Below are positions 1-9,164 of a stretch of 56,946 nt of DNA, one piece after another (position 1 is the first letter of the stretch; every line of letters begins with the position of its first letter). Position numbers and translations under genes: made by a program. This DNA comes from Synergistaceae bacterium. GTDB lineage: Bacteria; Synergistota; Synergistia; Synergistales; Synergistaceae. The stretch spans positions 1 to 56,946 of the forward strand of contig JAIRWR010000076.1 in NCBI GenBank assembly GCA_031268885.1, written 5' to 3'. The notes under the pieces were generated by a model that worked only from the letters and a program-made list of their open reading frames with translations, had not been told where the DNA came from and ran no database searches.

Positions 1-291
1 CAACTCACGCGCCCGCATGGGGCGCGACTTCATAGGCGCCACCATAATGAATTATAGGAGCCGTTTCAACTCACGCGCCCGCATGGGGCGCGACAATTTT
101 GATTATTAGGAGGATGTCATCATGGAGGTTTCAACTCACGCGCCCGCATGGGGCGCGACGGAACTGCTCACGCGGCTTGCGCCGATGGTCGAGTTTCAAC
201 TCACGCGCCCGCATGGGGCGCGACTCGATGATCATCTTGTCATGTTTTTCCTCCTCGTTGTTTCAACTCACGCGCCCGCATGGGGCGCGAC
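1..291 (-). CRISPR. CRISPR array, type I-C, leader end (truncated by window edge)
   Basis: Five copies of a 32-bp repeat are present: 1-28 (partial, cut by the edge), 63-94, 128-159, 193-224 and 260-291. The four spacers are 33-35 bp (29-62, 95-127, 160-192, 225-259). Complete copies are identical. Each contains a short palindrome (GCGCCC...GGGCGC) that can form the crRNA hairpin. Read on the minus strand the repeat begins GTCGCGCCCC and ends GTTGAAAC, the usual form of type I-C repeats. The array is therefore transcribed leftwards, away from cas2. The newest spacer should be 225-259, next to the leader. The older end lies outside the window. Confidence 0.98.
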
Positions 292-524
292 CGTGGCATT
301 ATAAAACATTGATTCTCTCTACCTTGACAGCTATTATATCGCGTACCTGTTTTTTTGTATCAACTTTGGCGCACAATTTTCCAGTTCAACTTGTGTCGAT
401 TGTCAAGGTGCCTTGATCGCGGAACATATAGTCGATGTATATGCCGTAAATCCAGCGTCAATCTGCTTTTTGAAGCATTCCGATGAAAAAAGTATTATGT
501 TAGCTTAGGATCCGCGCAAATCCT
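292..524 (-). promoter_or_regulatory. CRISPR leader with candidate array promoter
   Basis: This 233-bp AT-rich, gene-free stretch lies between cas2 and the first repeat, where the leader is expected. On the minus strand a perfect -10 TATAAT (333-338) is preceded by TTGATA (358-363) with a 19-bp spacer, which is long. Transcription would start near 326, about 35 nt before the first repeat. A second TTGACA on the minus strand near 396-401 has no good -10 partner. Leader function also includes marking the site of spacer insertion; I see no integration-host-factor site I would defend. Confidence 0.55.
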
Positions 525-815
525 CTATAGTATCATCAACCCTTCCGGATCATAAGCTTCCTTTGTTCCGATGTGTTCAACGCGTCTTTTCCAGTTGGCT
601 CCAAGGTAGTAATAACGCAGGCTATCGTTGTCATAGTCTATTTCTTTCTCCAATTTATGCTTGAGATCAACCCATTGAGTTGGGTTTACAAGGCACTCGA
701 AGACCGAATTCTGTACTCTCTGCCCAAAATCCTCACAAAATCTAGCCACCCTTCTAAGTCGCCTGGCTCCTCCTTCCCCGGAGGTATTGACGTCGTATGT
801 AATTAAAACCATCAT
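525..815 (-). CDS. cas2: CRISPR-associated endonuclease Cas2 (type I-C)
   Basis: A 96-residue protein of normal Cas2 length. It opens with a hydrophobic beta strand ending in an aspartate (VLITYDV), the conserved Cas2 acidic residue, and continues with the ferredoxin-like pattern RRLRRVARFCEDFGQRVQ followed by NSVFECLV. Cas2 forms the bridge of the Cas1-Cas2 integrase that inserts new spacers. It lies 11 bp downstream of cas1 and is the last gene before the leader, the standard type I-C order. The first two codons are both ATG, so the true start may be the second. Confidence 0.97.
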   Translation of the reverse strand: MMVLITYDVNTSGEGGARRLRRVARFCEDFGQRVQNSVFECLVNPTQWVDLKHKLEKEIDYDNDSLRYYYLGANWKRRVEHIGTKEAYDPEGLMIL

Positions 816-826
816 CTAACAGTCGC

Positions 827-1852
827 CTACTTCCACACGTAAGGAGGGTATTCGGTCAGATCACCTCTTATGTACCTCGCCAGCAGTCTTGCCTGAATAT
901 GCGGAACAAGACCAATCCGCATTTTCTCATTGATGTATGGGTGGGTGAGCTCCTCTTGTTTTCGCGCTTGCCATGCCGCAATCAATGTTTTCCTGGTCTC
1001 TTCGTTCATCAAGACCGACCCTGTTTCTGACCGGCTGAAACCTTCTGGGTTGATCTGTTTTCTGTTTATTAGCGACAACACAAGCCTGTCCGCAAGCCAT
1101 GAACGAAACTCCTCCATGAGATCAAGGGCCAAGCTTGGACGGCCAGGTCTGTCCTTATGCAGATATCCGACCGCGGGATCCAGCCCTACTCCTTCGAGGG
1201 CGGCCGCAATGTCGCTTGAAAGCACTGAGTAGATAAACGACAACATCGCGTTAACTTCATCCATCGGCGGACGCCTGCTCCTATCCGTGAAGCGAAAATG
1301 CTCCTTCTGGGATAGTATCATATTATCGAACACACCAAAATAAGTTCTTGCGGCATCGCCCTCCTTGCCACGCAAAACTTCGAGACTGTCGTCCTTGCGC
1401 AAATCTTTTGTCAGGTAGCCAAGGTATTTTATAGCCGATGTCAGCGTCGAACTCTCGTCGCCACTTTCTCTTGCGAAACGCATCAAAACGCTCCTGCTGT
1501 TCGCTATCTTAGCCAAGAGGATGTTCCTCGCTATGGCTGATGAGGCTGACTTGTCGTCCGCTAGGCGATACTGTTGCCTCCGCAGAAGGACATTACCTCT
1601 CACCGGTCCATCTACCCTTGCTATATATCGTCCCTGTTCGTCGAAAAAAGATATAGGCACTCCTTTCTCAGCACAAAAACCCATCACGGGCGGAGTCGCG
1701 TTTACCCTGCCAAAGCAGAGGATGGACTCCATCAAGTGGATCGGTATCTTCTGACTGTGCTCCTTGTCGAGATGAATGACCACATTTTCACCCTTGAGTG
1801 ATAACCATACTCCCTGAGTTGTGATAAACAGAGTGTTGAGTAAATGTTTCAT
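827..1852 (-). CDS. cas1: CRISPR-associated endonuclease Cas1 (type I-C)
   Basis: A 341-residue Cas1, the catalytic subunit of the spacer integrase. The C-terminal alpha-helical half shows the expected metal ligands: a glutamate in the RGKEGDAA segment, a histidine in VGYLHKD, and the aspartate in LALDLMEEF, which spans the usual H...D...E/F region. The N-terminal beta domain is present. The start codon overlaps the cas4 stop by 4 bp (ATGA), so the two are probably translationally coupled. No frameshift or missing catalytic residue is visible, so adaptation looks intact. Confidence 0.97.
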   Translation of the reverse strand: MKHLLNTLFITTQGVWLSLKGENVVIHLDKEHSQKIPIHLMESILCFGRVNATPPVMGFCAEKGVPISFFDEQGRYIARVDGPVRGNVLLRRQQYRLADDKSASSAIARNILLAKIANSRSVLMRFARESGDESSTLTSAIKYLGYLTKDLRKDDSLEVLRGKEGDAARTYFGVFDNMILSQKEHFRFTDRSRRPPMDEVNAMLSFIYSVLSSDIAAALEGVGLDPAVGYLHKDRPGRPSLALDLMEEFRSWLADRLVLSLINRKQINPEGFSRSETGSVLMNEETRKTLIAAWQARKQEELTHPYINEKMRIGLVPHIQARLLARYIRGDLTEYPPYVWK

Positions 1853-2541
1853 GTCAGACTCTCCTGTGAGACGGAAATATTCGCGATAATACCCGAAACA
1901 TACGCGGCGGACCTATCTTTGACAATTACCTCAGGCATACATTCAGTCACAAGCGAGCAGTTCCCGCAGTGTTTTCCTATATTTGGAACGGGCCTGTCGA
2001 TAAAATCGAGCAACTGTCTTGCCCTTGAACATTGTTCTTTGAGTTTTCTCCTCAATGAATCCGATATCTCAACCTCTGTTCGCCTTCGGGGTTTAGCATG
2101 ATAAACAGCCCCGAAGGTGATATGCAAACCAAACATCTCCTCGAGACACAGCGCTTGCGCACAGAGCTGGATCTCATCGGGAAGTCCGCAACGCTTGCTG
2201 CCACGCTTGTATTCAACAGGGTACGGCCTCCACCTGCCGAGATGCCCGGCTATCTCAGCACCGCCGTCACAACGGTAGAACTCGACGAGATCCGCAATAC
2301 CGTATAGCCCAAGCTCCAACGACCTCAGGCGGAGACCTCGTATCATAACTACATCGGGGCGAGAGACCGAACCTGGCTCGTCCACATTTTCGTGAAGATG
2401 TCTGCCCTCCATTGTCGAAACGTTGTCGCTCCACTCCTGCTCCATGTGAATCAGCGACCATTGACGTTCGCAGAATGACAAGTGTTGTAACCCAGAGATC
2501 GGCAGCAAGTCATCATCGGCAAACATACTATCTGTAATCAA
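1849..2541 (-). CDS. cas4: CRISPR-associated exonuclease Cas4
   Basis: A 230-residue protein of the Cas4/RecB-nuclease family. It carries an N-terminal cysteine (LSFCERQWSLIHM) and a C-terminal cluster (HCGNCSLVTEC) that together would hold a 4Fe-4S cluster. Between them lie the VEYKRG motif (PD-(D/E)XK core with the catalytic lysine) and QLCAQALCLEEM. In type I-C systems Cas4 trims and PAM-selects prespacers for Cas1-Cas2. The gene overlaps cas7 and cas1 by 4 bp each, showing tight packing in the operon. Confidence 0.95.
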   Translation of the reverse strand: MITDSMFADDDLLPISGLQHLSFCERQWSLIHMEQEWSDNVSTMEGRHLHENVDEPGSVSRPDVVMIRGLRLRSLELGLYGIADLVEFYRCDGGAEIAGHLGRWRPYPVEYKRGSKRCGLPDEIQLCAQALCLEEMFGLHITFGAVYHAKPRRRTEVEISDSLRRKLKEQCSRARQLLDFIDRPVPNIGKHCGNCSLVTECMPEVIVKDRSAAYVSGIIANISVSQESLT

Positions 2542-3386
2542 AAACCTTCAATCTCTTCCGGCTTGAGTCTGTCGAGATCTGTCAGCTCGTAAGTGCCGTC
2601 ACCGTTGACTTTCAGTGAGCCATGAACTCTCGCCGACGAGTACTGACCGGATTTGCAGTTGTGCTCCCACCAGATCAGCCTGAGTACCTTCATACTCCCC
2701 TCCGGCCTCGCCGAGGATGCGTCATTCTCGAACATCCTTGGGAGCATGCTCTTTATCACCTCAGCGTCCTCGTCGGAAAATCCGGTCCTCTCCGAGAGCT
2801 GCGGGTTCATGCTGCCGAAGAAGACGTATACTCCGCTGTCAATCCTGTGCTTCATCCCCATCGTGTCGGCAGCTTTCTTGCCTCCCTTTGTATCCTCTCC
2901 ACTTACACTCTTTGTTATCTGTGTACTCGTAATGTTCACAGGTTCAACGGAAAAAGCGGACTGAATCGTCACAGGACCGCGAATTCCCACGGAGACGCCA
3001 GTGCCTTCACCTTTTTTTTCGCCTCCAAAAGCGAAGAGCTGTCCAAATGTCCTCACATCGAACCACTTCTCGCACGCTATTTTCACAAGGTCTATTTCAG
3101 CCAGTTTTTTTCCAAGGGCCGTCTCAGCCCTGTTCCTTAAAGAAGTAGCGCCATCGACCTTCCTGTCGTCGGATTGTACGAAGATATCAAGGCCCGGCTT
3201 GGCATCCTTTTTTTGGCTCAATTCGAGTATGCGGTCACGCAGTTTGCGTTTTATGCATACGTCAGTAACCTCGCCCTTTCCGTCGTCACTTATCCTCGGT
3301 CGGTTGCTGTTCAAAGGGTCCCCGTTGGGATTCGCGTTTTTCACCGAAAAAATAACCGCGAAGTCAATCTTTTTGCTGAGCGACAT
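2538..3386 (-). CDS. cas7: Cas7 (Csd2), type I-C Cascade backbone
   Basis: A 282-residue Cas7/Csd2 protein. The N-terminus has the typical first strand followed by NPNGDPLNSNRPR, a signature of type I-C Csd2, and the central part reads TSTQITKSVSGEDT. Multiple copies coat the crRNA spacer in the Cascade surveillance complex. The stop and start overlap neighbouring genes (cas8c at 3386, cas4 at 2541). Length is normal and no disruption is seen. Confidence 0.96.
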   Translation of the reverse strand: MSLSKKIDFAVIFSVKNANPNGDPLNSNRPRISDDGKGEVTDVCIKRKLRDRILELSQKKDAKPGLDIFVQSDDRKVDGATSLRNRAETALGKKLAEIDLVKIACEKWFDVRTFGQLFAFGGEKKGEGTGVSVGIRGPVTIQSAFSVEPVNITSTQITKSVSGEDTKGGKKAADTMGMKHRIDSGVYVFFGSMNPQLSERTGFSDEDAEVIKSMLPRMFENDASSARPEGSMKVLRLIWWEHNCKSGQYSSARVHGSLKVNGDGTYELTDLDRLKPEEIEGF

Positions 3387-5335
3387 TATTTGGCCTCCCT
3401 CTCTTGATCGATATCATCTTCCGTATTCGGGTCTTCTTTCGTCTTTGACCTGAGGTCACGCCTCTGGCAGTGATAGCCGAGCAGAAATTCTCCGGACAGA
3501 GGAGAGTTATCGGTGAAATCATCAGCTTCGAACATATCGTGTATCTCATCCATCAGGTCGTTCATGTTTTTCAGAAACCCCGCGCGAGAACCGTGTAATC
3601 TGGACTTGTAGGGAATCAGCGCAAGTTCTATCTGTTTCCATGTCAAAAAAGGTTTGTCTGCAAAGCGATGCATCAATTTAGCCGCGTTTGTATCCCTTCT
3701 TTCTCTTGCCACAGATAGCGCGATCTCCTCCGTCCACTCTGCCGCCGCCAATAGACGGCCATACAGATAATCCCTCGATCTTCTCTCAGGTTCCAAAGCC
3801 ATTTGATAATTCTCCCCTCTGTTCAGTCCCCTGTACAAGCCGCAGGCGATCCCCAGATTTTTCTCCCACTCCCAGAACTCGAGCGAGATACGGTTTACAG
3901 TCCTTTTGAATACCGATCTTTCAAGGTCCTTTGGTATCGGCAGTCCGTCTATTATGCACGGGAGAATCCTTGAGACCGTCGATTTGCATATCTTCGCGTC
4001 CAGCCTCCGACCGTATGCCGCCGCGGCTATATCCTTAGGAGATGGCACACCCACGAATCTGAGGTTCTTGCCGTAATTTTGAGGCCACGCGTATAACTCA
4101 TGCCATCTTTCTACGCGCGCGAGAAAATCCGACCCGCTCAGCTCGCGATAATAGGTGATCGCCATGCGTCCCGGAGTTGACGAATCAATAGCCATCACCA
4201 CTATGTCAGCCCTGTCGCCGAGATCGGCCCTGTAGCCGCCGATCTTTTTGTTCAGTTGTCTCGCGTAAGCCTGCCCCATATCGCCGCCGTACTCCCCGCT
4301 CTCAAATGACGAAAAATCAATCCCTTCCTTTGCGATAAATTCACTCAATGACGCATCCTGCGAGTTCTCCATAAATCTGGGAACATCCTTGCCTGAAATC
4401 TCCCACGCCACAATCACTTGATCGTCGTTGCGCCAAGCCTGTCGCTTGATCAGCCAGCGCAGCGCGCTATGGGCCTTCTGGCTCGCCTCGTAGCTGACGG
4501 AGCACGCCTGATTCGCGTCGGTAAAGCGGCCTCTAAATGTGAAACCCGAATTGTCGTTCGACGAGATGAGCTTAGCGCCATCCGCGGCATGCCTTATCCT
4601 GGCCGGATGGAGAGAACCCAGCGCGGCAACCTCTCCGGTCGCGAAACAGAGCCCCATATTCTTTTGAAAGGACGTATTGTACCGAATCCACGATTCGGCA
4701 AGCCCTTCGTCACACCACACTCTGTCCTCGCGCTCGCCCGGGATGCTCACCTTCCACCTCACAAAAGCGTCTCCCTGGTCAATCTCCCCCGACTTTTTAA
4801 TCAGGGCTTTAAATATCTCCGGTTCATCATCCTTATCAGGCCACGATTTCATCAGACGCCCCTTATCGTTCAGATAAAGAATTTTTTCTTCGACAAGGTC
4901 ACGGATCACTCCGCGCTTTTTCACATATTCGTGCACCGCCCTCAATTTTGGGTGATTTCCGGACGCCTCAAACCACTTGTCAATGAGTGTGAAGTAACCA
5001 TCACATATTTCATTTCCGCTCTTGAAATCATCGAAAAACCCCTTCTTATCTCCGCCGTAATCAGTATAATCCCCCGCAACGTACTGAATTTTATCACAAA
5101 GAGGGTGCGGAGCGCCGTTACTGGTGCGGCATGACGAACCCTCGGTCACTGGTATGCGCGTCTCCTCCTTTTTTATAACAGACGCCCTCAAAAAGTTGCC
5201 GTCTCCGTCAATCGTTATCTCGATATGCGCCTGCTGGCTCGCGTGTCCTATCGGAAGCGGAGGTGGCGCCTCTCCGGAAAAGCTCATCAGCTTCGTTTCT
5301 TCGTAGGTATCATAAAGCTTTCTCAGCCAACTCAT
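3386..5335 (-). CDS. cas8c: Cas8c (Csd1), type I-C Cascade large subunit
   Basis: A 649-residue Csd1-family protein, slightly longer than many Cas8c proteins. It begins MSWLRKLYDTYEE, typical of the family N-terminus, and has the family's late conserved stretch of a basic helical domain with NRGENYQMALEPERRSRDYLYGR broken around residue 530. Cas8c recognises the PAM and helps Cas3 recruitment; in type I-C an internal start within this gene often also makes the small Cas11c subunit, which I cannot confirm here. It starts one base after the cas5 stop. Assignment rests on family resemblance and operon position. Confidence 0.93.
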   Translation of the reverse strand: MSWLRKLYDTYEETKLMSFSGEAPPPLPIGHASQQAHIEITIDGDGNFLRASVIKKEETRIPVTEGSSCRTSNGAPHPLCDKIQYVAGDYTDYGGDKKGFFDDFKSGNEICDGYFTLIDKWFEASGNHPKLRAVHEYVKKRGVIRDLVEEKILYLNDKGRLMKSWPDKDDEPEIFKALIKKSGEIDQGDAFVRWKVSIPGEREDRVWCDEGLAESWIRYNTSFQKNMGLCFATGEVAALGSLHPARIRHAADGAKLISSNDNSGFTFRGRFTDANQACSVSYEASQKAHSALRWLIKRQAWRNDDQVIVAWEISGKDVPRFMENSQDASLSEFIAKEGIDFSSFESGEYGGDMGQAYARQLNKKIGGYRADLGDRADIVVMAIDSSTPGRMAITYYRELSGSDFLARVERWHELYAWPQNYGKNLRFVGVPSPKDIAAAAYGRRLDAKICKSTVSRILPCIIDGLPIPKDLERSVFKRTVNRISLEFWEWEKNLGIACGLYRGLNRGENYQMALEPERRSRDYLYGRLLAAAEWTEEIALSVARERRDTNAAKLMHRFADKPFLTWKQIELALIPYKSRLHGSRAGFLKNMNDLMDEIHDMFEADDFTDNSPLSGEFLLGYHCQRRDLRSKTKEDPNTEDDIDQEREAK

Positions 5336-5336
5336 G

Positions 5337-6035
5337 CTACAGACCCTCTTCCGCGAGCCCAGAAAAGTTTATCTTGGGTACAAACTTGACAGGTTTCATC
5401 CTTCGCACAAACTTGGTTATCGAGCACTCATCCGGACGAGGAAACTCAATTACGCCATCCCTCATCTTCACGTTCCAAAAATTGCTCACAAGCTCGTCCA
5501 CCCCGGATTCCTCGGGATAGTTGAAGCTGTGAAACATCAGTCCGTGTGAAATATCGCCGGTTTTGTCGTACTCGCCGTCGCCCTCGCCGAAGCGGCACGG
5601 TTCGGCGTAACCCTGACACTCTCTGGTGCCAAGGAATATATCCCTTCGCCCGCCGCGTTCTAACATCCTGCGTGCTATCTCATAGTGTTTTCCGTCGCTG
5701 CGGTCGCCCTCCAGTTCTGGCGTGTGCGTGTTCCACTCAAAGTGTGCCTGTACCTGATACTCAACGTTTGAAAGATAATTGTAGAGCGCCAAGGTGTTTC
5801 CGCCTGAGAAATCAAGCGGCTTCACTCCCTTTGCCTGTGTCCTAACGGCTTTCATGATTCGTACCCTGTCGATATGCCATATGAATGTCGGCTTCCAGTA
5901 GATTGAGCGGGAAACACCCTTCAGTGCCTCATAGGTGGGCACGTGATACGAGCACTTCTCTCCGCCTATCTTCGTAATAGGATCGGTAAACAGGGCAAAC
6001 CTCCCCCACAACTTGAACGAAATGCTGTTATTCAT
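5337..6035 (-). CDS. cas5c: Cas5c (Cas5d), crRNA-processing subunit
   Basis: A 232-residue type I-C Cas5. The N-terminal strand FKLWGRFALFTDP and the following HVPTYEALKGVSRSIYWKP are hallmarks of the Cas5d branch. In type I-C this protein replaces Cas6 as the endoribonuclease that cuts pre-crRNA; consistently, no cas6 is present in the operon. The start has a strong ribosome site (AGGAGGTG, 8 nt upstream). A 64-bp gap separates it from cas3. Confidence 0.95.
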   Translation of the reverse strand: MNNSISFKLWGRFALFTDPITKIGGEKCSYHVPTYEALKGVSRSIYWKPTFIWHIDRVRIMKAVRTQAKGVKPLDFSGGNTLALYNYLSNVEYQVQAHFEWNTHTPELEGDRSDGKHYEIARRMLERGGRRDIFLGTRECQGYAEPCRFGEGDGEYDKTGDISHGLMFHSFNYPEESGVDELVSNFWNVKMRDGVIEFPRPDECSITKFVRRMKPVKFVPKINFSGLAEEGL

Positions 6036-6099
6036 CCAATTAGCACCTCCTAATGTCCATGATCTCCGATCACAACGAACAGTCAGAATAGAGGCAAGT

Positions 6100-8607
6100 C
6101 TATTTTAGTAACAGCTCCATATCCTGCGTACACTCATCGCTCAAACCAAAATCAGAGTGGTAAAATTCCTTTCTCAGCGCCCAGAACCCCAGAGATTCGC
6201 CGCAGGAGGACGTGCTTATCTCGTACACCGCTCCGGATTCGCACAGTGACTTCAAGTGGCCTGGATAGACGTTTACAGAGTATTTCTGCGCATCTCTGAG
6301 AAGTTTGAAGTTCTCAGAGAATTTAAACTCGCCGCAGAGTTCCGCTATGATATCCTCCCCTCTTTCGTAAGGAACGATTACGCTCCCGCCAGGCATCTCC
6401 ATCGCCCTAAACATCCCAGCAGCGCTCGCGAAGGACTGTCTGAGCGGGATTACCGCCGAGCGGTCTTGCTCTCTCTTCTTATTCAGCCCATAATCGTGCA
6501 TCGCGTTGCTGTTGGACGAGAGCATGTTCAGCAGGGTGTCGCACCTCGGTTCGCTCGCCGGATAAGCCATAAGATTAGCGCGCTTATAAAAGTATTGGTC
6601 AAAGTACGAGTCCATTATCTCGGGAGTTATGGTCAGGCCGTCACTGGAGTACGCGCCGCTTTTTATTATGTCGTCTAAGACCTTTAGCGTCGCGTTAGCT
6701 CCCTCTTGAATGTCATCCAGCGAGCTTATGTTCTCGTCGTTTGGATCCACCAGGACTACGCGCGCGACGTCCCTGAGTCCGTGCCTATTGGCGCGTCCGG
6801 CTGCCTGCGTTATGGAATCCAGACCGGCGAGACAGCGGATGACCGAGCCAAAATCGACGTCGACGCCAGCCTCGATAACCTGCGTGGCGACACATATCAG
6901 AGGGGTTTGAGGGTTTGTTCCGAGCGACTCGCGAATCCTCTCCAGAACTTCCGCCCTATGAGCCGGACACATCCTGGCGCTGAGGTGGACGGTATCGGGA
7001 AAATGTTTTTTTATGTACTTATACACCGATCGGGCTGTCTTTGTAGTGTTCACGACGACAAGTGTCGTACCTGCCGTCTCCCTCTCCCTCAAGGCCAGTT
7101 CCCCAATATCATCGCTCGAATAACCGCCTTGCCTGCGCATATCGATTATCTTTGTCCTGGCGAATTTATCAAACGTGCCGCGCACATCCGGGATGATTTC
7201 ATTTTTATCAGAGTAGTTTAAAGCCCCGAGTTCTCTGTCTACACCGTTTAACAGCGGCTGTGTCGCGGTACATAGAACGACGCTCGAACCGCATCTCTCC
7301 ACAAGGAAGTTGACCGCGTTGCAGAACATGTGGACAAGCCTTATCGGCATCGTCTGTATCTCGTCGAAGATTATTATCGATCTCGCGAGTTGATGAGTAC
7401 GTCTGGCACTGCGGGTGCCACCCGCGAACATCGCCTCCAGGAACTGAACGTTGGTTGTGAAGACTATCGGCGCATCCCAGTTCTCCGAGAGCAGCTTGCC
7501 CCGCCAGGTATTGCGCTCCGAAGATAGATTCGAGTGACACTCCAGGACGATTCTTCCTCTCTCGTCATCCCCACTCTCCAGGATCTCCCTGACAACCCGC
7601 GCGTTCTGATCGATGATCGACGTGTACGGAATGACGTAGAAAATTCGGTCGAATCCGTGCTTTTCGGCGTGCCGCAACGCAAAGCGCAGGCTTGCCAATG
7701 TCTTGCCTCCTCCGGTCGGGACCGTGAGTGTGAATATCCCCTTATCCCGCTCGGCGGCCGCCTTACAGCAGCCGGATATCAGCGCGCGCCCAACGTTGAC
7801 CGCCCCGGCGCCGCCGAAACCCCTCAAGTGATCCTCCAGACGGGCTAAGAGCAGCGGCCATTCCACATACCTGCCCTCCTGCCGAAGAGCCGCCGCTCCA
7901 TGTCTTTCAAAGTCTATGGTATCCGTCCTGTCCGCATCGACCAGGCAGCTGAACAACATCCTCAGCAGGATTCCGGTCTTGAAGTCGAACCTGCTCTTCC
8001 CCCTACTGCCTCCTGTCTCCAGTTTCAGCATCGATTTCACTGTGTCTCTCAGGTAATTCGGGGTCAGCACAATCTTCAGAAGATCATTTACCCTCTCCAA
8101 TATCTCCGGTGAAACCTTTGTCAGGACCTCGGGTAGATGGGTCAGCTCATCGGATTTGTCCATCCTCTTCGCGTATACATCGGCGCCAAGAGGGCTGACG
8201 CAGTCAATCAGGCCGGAGTGATGGGAGGCGATGGATAAAGACAGGATCTGCGCCGTAAGTGTCTCCGCGAGTTCATTCTTCTCATGATCAGCGCTAAGCC
8301 ACGCAAGCCGCGCTCCCGCTGTCGAGTGATCAATCTTACCTTTGAGGGCAGCCTTGGCATCGCCCGGCAGCGAGCTTGCCGAATCGTCGGCATCCTGATC
8401 ACTCCTGCCGCTTGGCAGCCTGATATAACTTTGAAACGCGTCGCTGTACTTGCCCATGTCGTGCAGCAGACCAAGAAGCTCGCCGAATTCGGCGAGCCCA
8501 AATTTTTCCGCGTTTTTTCCACATCTTAAAGCGACTCCGCGGAGGTGTTCATCGAGGGTCTGTTCACGTCTGTCTTCTTCTCTGATGTGAGCGATGAACT
8601 TGAGCAT
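6100..8607 (-). CDS. cas3: CRISPR-associated nuclease-helicase Cas3 (type I)
   Basis: The chosen start gives about 835 residues. An AAGGAG site sits 9 nt before an ATG whose product begins MLKFIAHIREED; upstream in-frame ATGs lack a site. The HD nuclease domain shows HDMGK near residue 50 and a further histidine pair (SHHSG). The helicase follows: Walker A VPTGGGKT, DEIQ in place of DEAD, TATQP, and motif VI QAAGRANRHG. Cas3 is recruited by Cascade to unwind and degrade target DNA. It is the first cas gene and all signature motifs are intact, so interference looks functional. Confidence 0.97.
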   Translation of the reverse strand: MLKFIAHIREEDRREQTLDEHLRGVALRCGKNAEKFGLAEFGELLGLLHDMGKYSDAFQSYIRLPSGRSDQDADDSASSLPGDAKAALKGKIDHSTAGARLAWLSADHEKNELAETLTAQILSLSIASHHSGLIDCVSPLGADVYAKRMDKSDELTHLPEVLTKVSPEILERVNDLLKIVLTPNYLRDTVKSMLKLETGGSRGKSRFDFKTGILLRMLFSCLVDADRTDTIDFERHGAAALRQEGRYVEWPLLLARLEDHLRGFGGAGAVNVGRALISGCCKAAAERDKGIFTLTVPTGGGKTLASLRFALRHAEKHGFDRIFYVIPYTSIIDQNARVVREILESGDDERGRIVLECHSNLSSERNTWRGKLLSENWDAPIVFTTNVQFLEAMFAGGTRSARRTHQLARSIIIFDEIQTMPIRLVHMFCNAVNFLVERCGSSVVLCTATQPLLNGVDRELGALNYSDKNEIIPDVRGTFDKFARTKIIDMRRQGGYSSDDIGELALRERETAGTTLVVVNTTKTARSVYKYIKKHFPDTVHLSARMCPAHRAEVLERIRESLGTNPQTPLICVATQVIEAGVDVDFGSVIRCLAGLDSITQAAGRANRHGLRDVARVVLVDPNDENISSLDDIQEGANATLKVLDDIIKSGAYSSDGLTITPEIMDSYFDQYFYKRANLMAYPASEPRCDTLLNMLSSNSNAMHDYGLNKKREQDRSAVIPLRQSFASAAGMFRAMEMPGGSVIVPYERGEDIIAELCGEFKFSENFKLLRDAQKYSVNVYPGHLKSLCESGAVYEISTSSCGESLGFWALRKEFYHSDFGLSDECTQDMELLLK

Positions 8608-8663
8608 ACGAATCATCTCCTTCGTCGTGAAACGATTATGCCAACCCGCATTCAAAGTCCACC

Positions 8664-9164
8664 TCAGCCCGTGATATCGACCTTGCTACCGTGCCCTTTC
8701 CTAACAGTTCTAGTGGGAACCGCCATCCGCTCGGCTGGTTCCTCCGTCAGCATCGCGGATGGAAGCGGGTTGTCTCCGTCCGCGGGTGGACCAGCCTTGA
8801 CAGCGTACCGCGGCAGCCGCGGCGTGACAGGCTTGCCCTGGACTATGTCAACTACCGTGCTGTGAATCACGTCGAGCGTGTCGCCGTCCAAAACCTCCTG
8901 ATCAGCGGAAGGGCGCGACGCGCCGTTCAGCGCGTACCAATCATCCAGGATTGTCTCCACTCCATCCATGAACTCCACTGACACCTCGGCAAACTGCTTC
9001 TCGTAATACTCGACAAGCTCTTTATTCTCATTCATTCTAGCGGTGTCGATCCTGCCGGTAAGCGTATCGAGCTTGACGATGAGAGAGTCGGTGTTTCTCG
9101 CCGCGTGTCTTATACGATCCTCTATATCGGTCCTGTCCAAGGCTTTTCCCTCCGAAAAATTCAA
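8664..9164 (-). CDS. Conserved-looking hypothetical protein, coiled-coil N-terminal half
   Basis: I do not recognise this 166-residue protein. The N-terminal 80 residues are strongly charged and helical with heptad character (IRHAARNTDSLIVKLDTL...), likely a coiled coil. The C-terminal 60 residues are rich in proline, alanine and charged residues, so probably disordered. There is no signal peptide or membrane segment. It overlaps the upstream LpxB-like gene by 4 bp (ATGA), so it belongs to that housekeeping unit, while it ends only 56 bp before cas3. Reading through could therefore link cas expression to it. No function is proposed. Confidence 0.7.
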   Translation of the reverse strand: MNFSEGKALDRTDIEDRIRHAARNTDSLIVKLDTLTGRIDTARMNENKELVEYYEKQFAEVSVEFMDGVETILDDWYALNGASRPSADQEVLDGDTLDVIHSTVVDIVQGKPVTPRLPRYAVKAGPPADGDNPLPSAMLTEEPAERMAVPTRTVRKGHGSKVDITG

